Assembly: GCA_943788445.1 (NCBI GenBank)
Contig: CALSQH010000003.1
Location: forward strand, 558,001-622,000
From: an uncultured Pseudomonadales bacterium
Lineage (GTDB): Bacteria; Pseudomonadota; Gammaproteobacteria; Pseudomonadales; Porticoccaceae
Direction of reading: 5' to 3'
Length of the DNA: 64,000 nt
This document shows, in pieces, positions 36,884-45,875 of the stretch. The translations under genes and the position numbers were made by a program. The notes beneath the pieces are model-generated. The model was not told the origin of the DNA. It did not search any database and was given only the letters and a program-made list of their open reading frames with translations. The stretch's first letter is position 1; each line of letters begins with the position of its first letter.

Positions 36884-37690
36884 TTACTGAATAGATGCAT
36901 CATAAGGTGCACTGTCTTCAGCATCAGGCGTCAAGTCACTGTCGTTATCCAGAACCATATCTAAGGTCGGAACGACACGCTGTCCATACTTGTTATAGCC
37001 CCAGCAAACAACACCAGTAGCGTCTAACGCACAGACATGCTCATCACCAGCACTGATATCCGTTGGATTGATCAGAGTCGGAACTTGCGTCTGTCGTCGA
37101 GTATCCTTACCCCAACAAGTTACGCCATTGTCATCAATCACACAGGTGTGAGATCCGCCTGCACTAACTTGCGTTGGGTTTACTAAGGTATCTGTCGGTA
37201 CGGTTCTACGACCACCGTTGTTACTTCCCCAACAAACAACACCCGTAGCATCTATCGCACAAGTGTGGACATTACCACCACTCACCTGAGTTGGATTCTG
37301 TAATGTTTTCGGTACAGCCGACCGACCGAAGCGATTACGTCCCCAACAGATAACACCATTATCGCCAACCGCACAGGTGTAATCATTACCAGCATCAATC
37401 TGAGTAGGATTAACTACCTTGCCTGGTACATTGGTGATCTTCGATGAACTTTTACCCCAACAAACAACACCACTGCCATCAATAGCACAGGTGTGATCAT
37501 TACCTACCGCAACATCGGTCGGATTTGATAATACTGGAGTCAATGTTTCACCAAAATCATCTCCACCCCAACAAACAACACCGTTATCATCTAGCGCACA
37601 GGCATGTTCAGCGCCCGCAACGACCTTCGTCGGGTTGCTCAGGACCGGCACATCAGTTTGACCGCGAGTATTATCACCCCAGCAAATCAC
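36884..37690 (-). CDS. Giant protein segment 8: second seven-repeat RCC1-like array, C-terminus
   Basis: 268 codons. Seven CWG repeats (CWGDN, CWGGD, CWGKS, CWGRN, CWGSN, CWGKD, CWGYN) in the same order of variants as the first array, showing duplication of a whole propeller. It closes with TLDMVLDNDSDLTPDAEDSA-PYDASIQ, a calcium-repeat-like end, and stops 26 bp before the terminator. No sorting or anchor signal is recognised at the C-terminus. Confidence 0.75.
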   Translation of the reverse strand: MICWGDNTRGQTDVPVLSNPTKVVAGAEHACALDDNGVVCWGGDDFGETLTPVLSNPTDVAVGNDHTCAIDGSGVVCWGKSSSKITNVPGKVVNPTQIDAGNDYTCAVGDNGVICWGRNRFGRSAVPKTLQNPTQVSGGNVHTCAIDATGVVCWGSNNGGRRTVPTDTLVNPTQVSAGGSHTCVIDDNGVTCWGKDTRRQTQVPTLINPTDISAGDEHVCALDATGVVCWGYNKYGQRVVPTLDMVLDNDSDLTPDAEDSAPYDASIQ

Positions 37691-38655
37691 GCCGTATTAT
37701 CCATCGAACAGCTAAACTTAGTACCTACACTGATTGTGTAGTCTACAACTAATGGGTTACGTCCAGTCTCCGTCTCAAGTACATCGGGTACACCGTCGTT
37801 ATCATCGTCGCTATCAGCATTGTTACCGGTTCCATCACGGTCGGTATCTAGAGCTTCGGTAGAATCCAACGGCCACAGATCGATACCATCTACAACACCA
37901 TCTCCATCGGTATCAGCAATATATCGCTCTGTTCCATTGGCGTCTTCGACCCAATCATCAATACCATCACCGTCGTTATCCATAACCATATCTAGACTTG
38001 GAACAGTACGTTGACCATTTTTGTTATAGCCCCAGCACACTACACCCGTATCATCCACGGCACAGGCATGATCGAAACCAACACTGATATGCGTTGGATT
38101 GATCAGGCTCGGAGCCTGTGTCTGGCGTCTATTATTACGACCCCAACAACCGACACCATTATCGTCAAGTACACAGTTGAATGTTCCACCTGCACCGACT
38201 TGGATTGGATTAACAAAGGTATTTGCAGGAACAGTTCTCATACCAGCACTGTTACTTCCCCAGCAGACAACGCCCGTATCATCTAACGCGCAACTGTGGT
38301 TCTTACCTGCACTCACCTGAGTTGGGTTAACCAGTAGAGCAGTCTTTGTTGCTGATGCTCGGCCGTATCGGTTATAACCCCAACAAGTCACTCCATTATC
38401 ATTGACCGCACAAGTGTGATCCATACCTGCACTAATCTGCGTTGGATTAACTATGCTATCGGGAACTTCAGTAATTCCTTGTGAAGTGTTTTTACCCCAA
38501 CACACAATACCGCTATCATCGATAGCACAGGTGTGATCAATACCCAGCGCAAGATCAGTCGGGTTCGAAAGACCGTTAGGCACGTCTACTTCTTGATTGT
38601 TATTTCTACCCCAGCAAACCACACCCGTATCATCAATTGCACAGAGCATGTTCAT
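37687..38655 (-). CDS. Giant protein segment 7: RCC1-like repeats and thrombospondin-3 linker
   Basis: 322 codons. Six CWG repeats of about 35 residues (pattern HTCAIDD-GVVCWG then NPTQVSAG), which with the one in segment 6 make seven, the blade number of an RCC1 propeller. Each has two Cys, likely bonded within or between blades. The array ends SLDMVMDNDGDGIDDWVED, followed by thrombospondin-3 repeats (DTDGDGVVDGIDLWP, DTDRDGTGNNADSDDDNDG) leading into the next array. The frame break at about 37690 is a short deletion compared with the equivalent place at 38740. Confidence 0.72.
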   Translation of the reverse strand: MNMLCAIDDTGVVCWGRNNNQEVDVPNGLSNPTDLALGIDHTCAIDDSGIVCWGKNTSQGITEVPDSIVNPTQISAGMDHTCAVNDNGVTCWGYNRYGRASATKTALLVNPTQVSAGKNHSCALDDTGVVCWGSNSAGMRTVPANTFVNPIQVGAGGTFNCVLDDNGVGCWGRNNRRQTQAPSLINPTHISVGFDHACAVDDTGVVCWGYNKNGQRTVPSLDMVMDNDGDGIDDWVEDANGTERYIADTDGDGVVDGIDLWPLDSTEALDTDRDGTGNNADSDDDNDGVPDVLETETGRNPLVVDYTISVGTKFSCSMDNTA

Positions 38656-38698
38656 GGCCCGCAGCTACCTTCGTTGGATTGACTCAGCGTCAGGGACA

Positions 38699-38893
38699 TC
38701 AGTCTGACCGAAGTCGATTGTCACCCCAGCAAACTACGCCGGTGGCATCAATTGAACAGCTAAACTCAGCACCCACGCCGACTGTGTAGTCTACCGCTAA
38801 TGCGTCACGGCCGGTTTCGTTCTCAAGGGCATCCGGAACTCCGTCGTTGTCATCGTCTAAATCAGTACTGTCTGAGCGCTTCAACAGTACCAT
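38699..38893 (-). CDS. Giant protein segment 6: thrombospondin-3 repeat and first RCC1-like blade
   Basis: 64 codons: TDLDDDNDGVPDALENETGR is a thrombospondin-3 calcium repeat, then ALAVDYTVGVGAEFSCSIDA-TGVVCWGDN opens the first RCC1-like array. The same order recurs in segment 7 (DDDNDGVPDVLETETGRNP). Short, and meaningful only as part of the large gene. Confidence 0.5.
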   Translation of the reverse strand: MVLLKRSDSTDLDDDNDGVPDALENETGRDALAVDYTVGVGAEFSCSIDATGVVCWGDNRLRSD

Positions 38894-39006
38894 CGCCGTC
38901 TGTATCGGTTGCAGATCAACAACCGATGACTGTACGCGTTACGGTACGTCTAGCATTGGTTACCTGCTGCATCCGTCGCCGTGTACGTCAGCGTGTATAG
39001 CACCTT

Positions 39007-39780
39007 CTAGACTGAAGTGTCAACAGAACCACTTGCCGTTACCGTTTCTCCAGTGATCTGCTGTGGCACCCTGCGTCCGTGTACGTCGCACCTTCCAGCA
39101 ACAACTACGGATGCTTCGCCTGTCAGTGTAATAACTGGAGCGGTTGTATCAGCCCCTACACCACCGAAGTACAGGTTGTCTAGACGAACTGCACCATTAC
39201 CGTCAACTTTAAGCTGGATAACTTCAGCTAGGTTAACACCGTCAAACGCTGTTAATGGAATGTCAACGCTGTTCCATTGATCATTCGCACCGGTTAACAA
39301 GTATTCAACCTCACCACCACCGACTAGGAAGATACCTAAATCAGTAGAGCCAGTTGCAAAGTAATCAACATGCAGATAACCGTAGCCTGACACATCCTGA
39401 GCAGCAGCAAATGCCGTGCCTTGGTAGTTAAGGCTGGTATAGGTTAACTCGCCACCGTCAGTAGAGACCTGAGTAGATTGGCCCCAGTTTGGATTGAAGT
39501 CAGTGCCTACTACATCAGTGTATGCATCACTAAAGATTGACAGAACACTGTCCGCAGCCGCTGTTGGCGTTGGTGCAGCCTCTAGCTCTGGCTCTGGCTC
39601 TGGATCTGGCGCTACTCCACCAAAGTACCAGTTATCAAAAACAACCTTACCGTTACCGGCAACTTTAAACTGGATAACTTCAGCTAGGTTAACAGCAGTA
39701 AACGATGTTAATGGAATATCAACACTGTTCCACTGACCGTTTGGACCGTCTAAAAGAACCTCAGTCTCGACCACCACCAA
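39007..39780 (-). CDS. Giant protein segment 5: end of A10, module A11 and Ig-like domain
   Basis: 257 codons. It completes A10, contains A11, and then GADTTAPVITLTGEASVVVA, the start of an Ig-like DUF5011/HYR-type domain. After AG the frame slips (RCDVHGRRVPQ) and returns to ITGETVTASGSVDTS. Downstream, out of frame, DNA at 38940-39000 encodes pieces such as LTYTATDAAGN, the usual end of this domain type. Confidence 0.7.
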   Translation of the reverse strand: MVVVETEVLLDGPNGQWNSVDIPLTSFTAVNLAEVIQFKVAGNGKVVFDNWYFGGVAPDPEPEPELEAAPTPTAAADSVLSIFSDAYTDVVGTDFNPNWGQSTQVSTDGGELTYTSLNYQGTAFAAAQDVSGYGYLHVDYFATGSTDLGIFLVGGGEVEYLLTGANDQWNSVDIPLTAFDGVNLAEVIQLKVDGNGAVRLDNLYFGGVGADTTAPVITLTGEASVVVAGRCDVHGRRVPQQITGETVTASGSVDTSV

Positions 39781-42700
39781 TTAGGAAGATACCTAACTCA
39801 GTAGAGTCAGTTGCATAGTAATCGACATGCAGGTAACCGTAACCTGACACATCCTGAGCAGCAGCAAATGCTGTACCTTGGAAGTTTAGGTTCGTATAGG
39901 TTAAGACACCATCTGCAATAACAGCACTTGTAGATTGACCCCAATTTGGATAGAAGTCAGTGCCCGCTACATCAGTGTATGCATCACTAAAGATTGACAA
40001 AACACTGTCCGCAGCCACTGTTGGCGTTGGTGCTGCCTCTAACTCTGGCTCTGGATCGCCATTACCTAGGTTCCACTGAACATTATCAAGTAGGAATGAG
40101 CTTGTTTTACTTTTCGCCCAAATCACAATACCTGTATTAACTTTTGTCAGGTTTAGGCCAGTGCTAACCATAGCATTCACTTGGACAGTGACAGTTTCCC
40201 AACCACTAGCACCAAAGGCACCAATATCTTGTTCACCTGAACTACAAGGATGAACACAGTCAATCTTCACGATCAAACCGCTATCACCACTGACAGTCTT
40301 AACGTCAAAGGTAAGAGTACCGCCGGCATAGGCACTGAAATCGCCACCAAGTCCAGAAATCTTGGCAAATACGAGGCCAAGGTTTTCAGTATCATCATGC
40401 TCAATCAGCAACACATCGCCGCGGTCAGCATCAGTGACAATTGAAGTCGCAATACTTACGCAGTCATTAGCTGGATCACAGTCACCCGAACTTCCTGGTG
40501 TTGTGTCATATGCACCCAAACCAAGATCGTAGTATGCGCTTACAACACCATTGTCAAATACGACTGGATTGAAAGGCTCTGGCTCTGGCTCTGGCTCATT
40601 AGACGACTCACCACCGAAGTACAGGTTGTCTAGACGAACTGAACCGTTACCGTCAACTTTAAACTGAATAACGCCAGCTAAATCAACACCAGTAAACTCT
40701 GTTAATGCAATATCAACACTGTTCCACTGTCCGTTAGCACCGGTTAGCGCGTACTTAAACTCAACACCACCACCGATTAGATAGATATCTAATGCAGTTG
40801 AGTCTGTTGGGAAGTAATCAACATGCAGATAACCGTAGCCTGACACATCCTGAGCAGCAGCAAATGCCGTGCCTTGGTAGTTAAGGCTGGTATAGGTTAA
40901 CTCGCCACCGTCAGTTGAGACCTGAGTAGATTGGCCCCAGTTTGGATTGAAGTCAGTGCCTACTACATCAGTGTATGCATCACTAAAGATTGACAGAACA
41001 CTGTCCGCAGCCGCTGTTGGCGCTGGTGCAGGATCTAATTCCGGCTCTGGCTCTGGCTCAGACGCTTCACCACCGAAGTACAGGTTGTCTAGACGAACTG
41101 CACCATTACCGTCAACTTTAAGCTGGATAACTTCAGCTAGGTTAACACCGTCAAACGCTGTTAATGGAATGTCAACGCTGTTCCATTGATCATTCGCACC
41201 GGTTAACAAGTATTCAACCTCACCACCACCGACTAGGAAGATACCTAAATCAGTAGAGCCAGTTGCAAAGTAATCAACATGCAGATAACCGTAGCCTGAC
41301 ACATCCTGAGCAGCAGCAAATGCCGTGCCTTGGTAGTTAAGGCTGGTATAGGTTAACTCGCCACCGTCAGTAGAGACCTGAGTAGATTGGCCCCAGTTTG
41401 GATTGAAGTCAGTGCCTACTACATCAGTGTATGCATCACTAAAGATTGACAGAACACTGTCCGCAGCCGCTGTTGGCGTTGGTGCAGCCTCTAGCTCTGG
41501 CTCTGGCTCTGGATCTGGCGCTACTCCACCAAAGTACCAGTTATCAAAAACAACCTTACCGTTACCGGCAACTTTAAACTGGATAACTTCAGCTAGGTTA
41601 ACAGCAGTAAACGATGTTAATGGAATATCAACACTGTTCCACTGACCGTTTGGACCGTCTAAAAGAACCTCAGTCTCGCCACCACCAATTAGGAAGATAC
41701 CTAACTCAGTAGAGTCAGTTGCATAGTAATCGACATGCAGGTAACCGTAACCTGACACATCCTGAGCAGCAGCAAATGCTGTACCTTGGAAGTTTAGGTT
41801 CGTATAGGTTAAGACACCATCTGCAATAACAGCACTTGTAGATTGACCCCAATTTGGATAGAAGTCAGTGCCCGCTACATCAGTGTATGCATCACTAAAG
41901 ATTGACAAAACACTGTCCGCAGCCACTGTTGGCGTTGGTGCTGCCTCTAACTCTGGCTCTGGATCGCCATTACCTAGGTTCCACTGAACATTATCAAGTA
42001 GGAATGAGCTTGTTTTACTTTTCGCCCAAATCACAATACCTGTATTAACTTTTGTCAGGTTTAGGCCAGTGCTAACCATAGCATTCACTTGGACAGTGAC
42101 AGTTTCCCAACCACTAGCACCAAAGGCACCAATATCTTGTTCACCTGAACTACAAGGATGAACACAGTCAATCTTCACGATCAAACCGCTATCACCACTG
42201 ACAGTCTTAACGTCAAAGGTAAGAGTACCGCCGGCATAGGCACTGAAATCGCCACCAAGTCCAGAAATCTTGGCAAATACGAGGCCAAGGTTTTCAGTAT
42301 CATCATGCTCAATCAGCAACACATCGCCGCGGTCAGCATCAGTGACAATTGAAGTCGCAATACTTACGCAGTCATTAGCTGGATCACAGTCACCCGAACT
42401 TCCTGGTGTTGTGTCATATGCACCCAAACCAAGATCGTAGTATGCGCTTACAACACCATTGTCAAATACGACTGGATTGAAAGGCTCTGGCTCTGGCTCT
42501 GGCTCATTAGACGACTCACCACCGAAGTACAGGTTGTCTAGACGAACTGAACCGTTACCGTCAACTTTAAACTGAATAACGCCAGCTAAATCAACACCAG
42601 TAAACTCTGTTAATGCAATATCAACACTGTTCCACTGTCCGTTAGCACCGGTTAGCGCGTACTTAAACTCAACACCACCACCGATTAGATAGATATCTAA

Positions 42701-42977
42701 TGCAGTTGAGTCTGTTGGGAAGTAATCAACATGCAGATAACCGTAGCCTGACACATCCTGAGCAGCAGCAAATGCCGTGCCTTGGTAGTTAAGGCTGGTA
42801 TAGGTTAACTCGCCACCGTCAGTTGAGACCTGAGTAGATTGGCCCCAGTTTGGATTGAAGTCAGTGCCTACTACATCAGTGTATGCATCACTAAAGATTG
42901 ACAGAACACTGTCCGCAGCCGCTGTTGGCGCTGGTGCAGGATCTAATTCCGGCTCTGGCTCTGGCTCAGACGCTTCA
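39161..42977. repeat. Two tandem 1908-bp repeats in the giant gene (third copy at 43830-45741)
   Basis: 39161-41069 (1909 nt) and 41070-42977 (1908 nt) appear identical over long stretches; the extra base is the frameshift at about 39767. A third, slightly diverged copy lies at 43830-45741, separated by the module C-A5 insertion of 852 bp. 1908 bp is 636 codons exactly, one A-B-A-A block. Such length and identity would exceed short sequencing reads. Confidence 0.88.
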
Positions 42978-43063
42978 CCACCGAAGTACAGGTTGTCAAA
43001 GGTAACTGAACCGTTACCGTCAACTTTAAACTGGATAACTTCAGCTAGGTTAACACCAGTCAA
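39761..43063 (-). CDS. Giant protein segment 4: modules A6-B2-A7-A8-A9-B3-A10
   Basis: 1100 codons, the longest unbroken segment, covering the end of A5, the full repeat A6-B2-A7-A8 and most of the next repeat A9-B3-A10. Each A module is about 120 residues: SVLSIFSDAYTDV, NPNWGQST, DVSGYGYLHVDYF, then QWNSVDIPLT and a closing VRLDNLYFGG. It resembles beta-sandwich modules that accompany glycoside hydrolases in marine bacteria, but no enzyme domain is present. The frame breaks at about 39767 by one extra base: GTCTCGACCACC, against GTCTCGCCACC and GTCTCACCACC in other copies. Confidence 0.78.
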   Translation of the reverse strand: MTGVNLAEVIQFKVDGNGSVTFDNLYFGGEASEPEPEPELDPAPAPTAAADSVLSIFSDAYTDVVGTDFNPNWGQSTQVSTDGGELTYTSLNYQGTAFAAAQDVSGYGYLHVDYFPTDSTALDIYLIGGGVEFKYALTGANGQWNSVDIALTEFTGVDLAGVIQFKVDGNGSVRLDNLYFGGESSNEPEPEPEPFNPVVFDNGVVSAYYDLGLGAYDTTPGSSGDCDPANDCVSIATSIVTDADRGDVLLIEHDDTENLGLVFAKISGLGGDFSAYAGGTLTFDVKTVSGDSGLIVKIDCVHPCSSGEQDIGAFGASGWETVTVQVNAMVSTGLNLTKVNTGIVIWAKSKTSSFLLDNVQWNLGNGDPEPELEAAPTPTVAADSVLSIFSDAYTDVAGTDFYPNWGQSTSAVIADGVLTYTNLNFQGTAFAAAQDVSGYGYLHVDYYATDSTELGIFLIGGGETEVLLDGPNGQWNSVDIPLTSFTAVNLAEVIQFKVAGNGKVVFDNWYFGGVAPDPEPEPELEAAPTPTAAADSVLSIFSDAYTDVVGTDFNPNWGQSTQVSTDGGELTYTSLNYQGTAFAAAQDVSGYGYLHVDYFATGSTDLGIFLVGGGEVEYLLTGANDQWNSVDIPLTAFDGVNLAEVIQLKVDGNGAVRLDNLYFGGEASEPEPEPELDPAPAPTAAADSVLSIFSDAYTDVVGTDFNPNWGQSTQVSTDGGELTYTSLNYQGTAFAAAQDVSGYGYLHVDYFPTDSTALDIYLIGGGVEFKYALTGANGQWNSVDIALTEFTGVDLAGVIQFKVDGNGSVRLDNLYFGGESSNEPEPEPEPFNPVVFDNGVVSAYYDLGLGAYDTTPGSSGDCDPANDCVSIATSIVTDADRGDVLLIEHDDTENLGLVFAKISGLGGDFSAYAGGTLTFDVKTVSGDSGLIVKIDCVHPCSSGEQDIGAFGASGWETVTVQVNAMVSTGLNLTKVNTGIVIWAKSKTSSFLLDNVQWNLGNGDPEPELEAAPTPTVAADSVLSIFSDAYTDVAGTDFYPNWGQSTSAVIADGVLTYTNLNFQGTAFAAAQDVSGYGYLHVDYYATDSTELGIFLIGGGRD

Positions 43064-43080
43064 ACGCTGTTAATGGAATA

Positions 43081-43833
43081 TCAACACTGTTCCACTGATC
43101 CGTTCGCACCGGTTAACAAGTATTCAACCTCACCACCACCACCACCGACTAGGAAGATACCTAATGCAGTTGAGTCTGTTGCGAAGTAATCAACATGCAG
43201 ATAACCGTAGCCTGACACATCCTGAGCAGCAGCAAATGCCGTGCCCTGGTAGTTAAGGCTGGTATAGGTTAACTCGCCACCGTCAGTAGAGACCTGAGTA
43301 GATTGGCCCCAGTTTGGATTGAAGTCAGTGCCTACTAGATCATCATAGCTATCACTAAAGATCGACAAAACACTGTCCGCAGCCGCTGTTGGCGTTGGTG
43401 CAGCTTCTGTTGGACCTGTAGAAGGGACATTTTCCCATACAGCATGAACACCACCTTCATCACAGACCGAACTCAAAGGGAAATCAACTGGCGCTTGATC
43501 AAGCATCCAATTTCCAGCTGTTGAATCCTTACTCCACATAATAGTTAGGCCGATATTAGCCTGCTCAGAATCATTAGGAGCAAATGTTTGACTGTAAACA
43601 CCGTCAACTGCGTGAGTGCCTGTTGACGACGCATTAGTAGGTATCAGGTTAATGAAGTCAATCGCATCTTCATTTGCCGATGAAATCGACACGCGAAGTC
43701 CGGTATCTTGTTGAGTAACAGTAAGTAGTGCCGATGACGCAGTTTCGCCTTCAATCATAAAGTGCGTAACAGGCTTAGCACAGTAAGCGACTGGCTCTGG
43801 CTCTGGCTCTGGCTCGATTAGACGACTCACCAC
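43081..43833 (-). CDS. Giant protein segment 3: unique module C and module A5
   Basis: 250 codons. Linker EPEPEPEP, then module C, found only here: VAYCAKPVTHFMIEGETASS through SISSANEDAIDFINLIP to QAPVDFPLSSVCDEGG, with one Cys near each end that could form a disulfide. Then linker and module A5, the SDSYDDLVGTDFNP variant also used by A1. The frame breaks near 43081-43096, where CCACTGATCCGTTCGCACC merges CCATTGATCATTCGCACC and CCACTGACCGTTTGCACC from other copies. Confidence 0.72.
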   Translation of the reverse strand: MVSRLIEPEPEPEPVAYCAKPVTHFMIEGETASSALLTVTQQDTGLRVSISSANEDAIDFINLIPTNASSTGTHAVDGVYSQTFAPNDSEQANIGLTIMWSKDSTAGNWMLDQAPVDFPLSSVCDEGGVHAVWENVPSTGPTEAAPTPTAAADSVLSIFSDSYDDLVGTDFNPNWGQSTQVSTDGGELTYTSLNYQGTAFAAAQDVSGYGYLHVDYFATDSTALGIFLVGGGGGEVEYLLTGANGSVEQC

Positions 43834-45787
43834 CGAAGTACAGGTTGTCTAGACGAACTGCACCATTACCGTCAACTTTAAGCTGGATAACTTCAGCTAG
43901 GTTAACACCAGTAAACGCTGTTAATGGAATATCAACACTGTTCCACTGACCGTTTGGACCGTCTAAAAGTACCTCAGTCTCACCACCACCAATTAGGAAG
44001 ATACCTAACTCAGTAGAGTCAGTTGCATAGTAATCGACATGCAGGTAACCGTAACCTGACACATCCTGAGCGCCAGCAAATGCTGTGCCTTGGTAGTTAA
44101 GGCTGGTATAGGTTAACTCGCCACCGTCAGTAGAGACCTGAGTAGATTGGCCCCAGTTTGGATTGAAGTCAGTGCCTACTACATCAGTGTATGCATCACT
44201 AAAGATTGACAGAACACTGTCCGCAGCCGCTGTTGGCGTTGGTGCAGCCTCTAGCTCTGGCTCTGGCTCTGGATCTGGCGCTACTCCACCAAAGTACCAG
44301 TTATCAAAAACAACCTTACCGTTACCGGCAACTTTAAACTGGATAACTTCAGCTAGGTTAACAGCAGTAAACGATGTTAATGGAATATCAACACTGTTCC
44401 ACTGACCGTTTGGACCGTCTAAAAGAACCTCAGTCTCGCCACCACCAATTAGGAAGATACCTAACTCAGTAGAGTCAGTTGCATAGTAATCGACATGCAG
44501 GTAACCGTAACCTGACACATCCTGAGCAGCAGCAAATGCTGTACCTTGGAAGTTTAGGTTCGTATAGGTTAAGACACCATCTGCAATAACAGCACTTGTA
44601 GATTGACCCCAATTTGGATAGAAGTCAGTGCCCGCTACATCAGTGTATGCATCACTAAAGATTGACAAAACACTGTCCGCAGCCACTGTTGGCGTTGGTG
44701 CTGCCTCTAACTCTGGCTCTGGATCGCCATTACCTAGGTTCCACTGAACATTATCAAGTAGGAATGAGCTTGTTTTACTTTTCGCCCAAATCACAATACC
44801 TGTATTAACTTTTGTCAGGTTTAGGCCAGTGCTAACCATAGCATTCACTTGGACAGTGACAGTTTCCCAACCACTAGCACCAAAGGCACCAATATCTTGT
44901 TCACCTGAACTACAAGGATGAACACAGTCAATCTTCACGATCAAACCGCTATCACCACTGACAGTCTTAACGTCAAAGGTAAGAGTACCGCCGGCATAGG
45001 CACTGAAATCGCCACCAAGTCCAGAAATCTTGGCAAATACGAGGCCAAGGTTTTCAGTATCATCATGCTCAATCAGCAACACATCGCCGCGGTCAGCATC
45101 AGTGACAATTGAAGTCGCAATACTTACGCAGTCATTAGCTGGATCACAGTCACCCGAACTTCCTGGTGTTGTGTCATATGCACCCAAACCAAGATCGTAG
45201 TATGCGCTTACAACACCATTGTCAAATACGACTGGATTGAAAGGCTCTGGCTCTGGCTCTGGCTCATTAGACGACTCACCACCGAAGTACAGGTTGTCTA
45301 GACGAACTGAACCGTTACCGTCAACTTTAAACTGAATAACGCCAGCTAAATCAACACCAGTAAACTCTGTTAATGCAATATCAACACTGTTCCACTGTCC
45401 GTTAGCACCGGTTAGCGCGTACTTAAACTCAACACCACCACCGATTAGATAGATATCTAATGCAGTTGAGTCTGTTGGGAAGTAATCAACATGCAGATAA
45501 CCGTAGCCTGACACATCCTGAGCAGCAGCAAATGCCGTGCCTTGGTAGTTAAGGCTGGTATAGGTTAACTCGCCACCGTCAGTTGAGACCTGAGTAGATT
45601 GGCCCCAGTTTGGATTGAAGTCAGTGCCTACTACATCAGTGTATGCATCACTAAAGATTGACAGAACACTGTCCGCAGCCGCTGTTGGCGCTGGTGCAGG
45701 ATCTAATTCCGGCTCTGGCTCTGGCTCATTAGACGACTTCACCACCGAAGTACAGGTTGTCAAAGGTAACTGAACCGTTACCGTCAA
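43775..45787 (-). CDS. Giant protein segment 2: modules A2-B1-A3-A4
   Basis: About 670 codons. After a few out-of-frame residues it enters the linker EPEPELDPAPAP, module A2, linker, module B1 (from NPVVFDNGVVSAYYDLG to FLLDNVQWNLGNG), module A3 (the FYPNWGQSTSAVIADG variant) and module A4. Module B has two Cys pairs (CDPANDC, CVHPCS) and the beta-sandwich look of ExoP/CBM-like domains that end in FLLDNV. The segment ends where a GGCTCGATTAGACG sequence shifts the frame (intact copies read GGCTCATTAGACG), producing the Arg/Ala tail. Confidence 0.75.
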   Translation of the reverse strand: MTVTVQLPLTTCTSVVKSSNEPEPEPELDPAPAPTAAADSVLSIFSDAYTDVVGTDFNPNWGQSTQVSTDGGELTYTSLNYQGTAFAAAQDVSGYGYLHVDYFPTDSTALDIYLIGGGVEFKYALTGANGQWNSVDIALTEFTGVDLAGVIQFKVDGNGSVRLDNLYFGGESSNEPEPEPEPFNPVVFDNGVVSAYYDLGLGAYDTTPGSSGDCDPANDCVSIATSIVTDADRGDVLLIEHDDTENLGLVFAKISGLGGDFSAYAGGTLTFDVKTVSGDSGLIVKIDCVHPCSSGEQDIGAFGASGWETVTVQVNAMVSTGLNLTKVNTGIVIWAKSKTSSFLLDNVQWNLGNGDPEPELEAAPTPTVAADSVLSIFSDAYTDVAGTDFYPNWGQSTSAVIADGVLTYTNLNFQGTAFAAAQDVSGYGYLHVDYYATDSTELGIFLIGGGETEVLLDGPNGQWNSVDIPLTSFTAVNLAEVIQFKVAGNGKVVFDNWYFGGVAPDPEPEPELEAAPTPTAAADSVLSIFSDAYTDVVGTDFNPNWGQSTQVSTDGGELTYTSLNYQGTAFAGAQDVSGYGYLHVDYYATDSTELGIFLIGGGETEVLLDGPNGQWNSVDIPLTAFTGVNLAEVIQLKVDGNGAVRLDNLYFGGESSNRARARARASRLLC

Positions 45788-45875
45788 CTTTAAACTGGAT
45801 AACTTCAGCTAGGTTAACACCAGTAAACGCTGTTAATGGAATATCAACACTGTTCCACTGACCGTTTGCACCGGT

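Noticed and set aside
39494..45112. Recurrent plus-strand frames of 64-80 codons in the repeat region
   Set aside because: They recur only because the minus-strand coding repeats recur; no start signals and no protein-like features.
39161..45741. CRISPR array or satellite DNA
   Set aside because: Units are 1908 bp, fully coding on the minus strand, with no spacer pattern.
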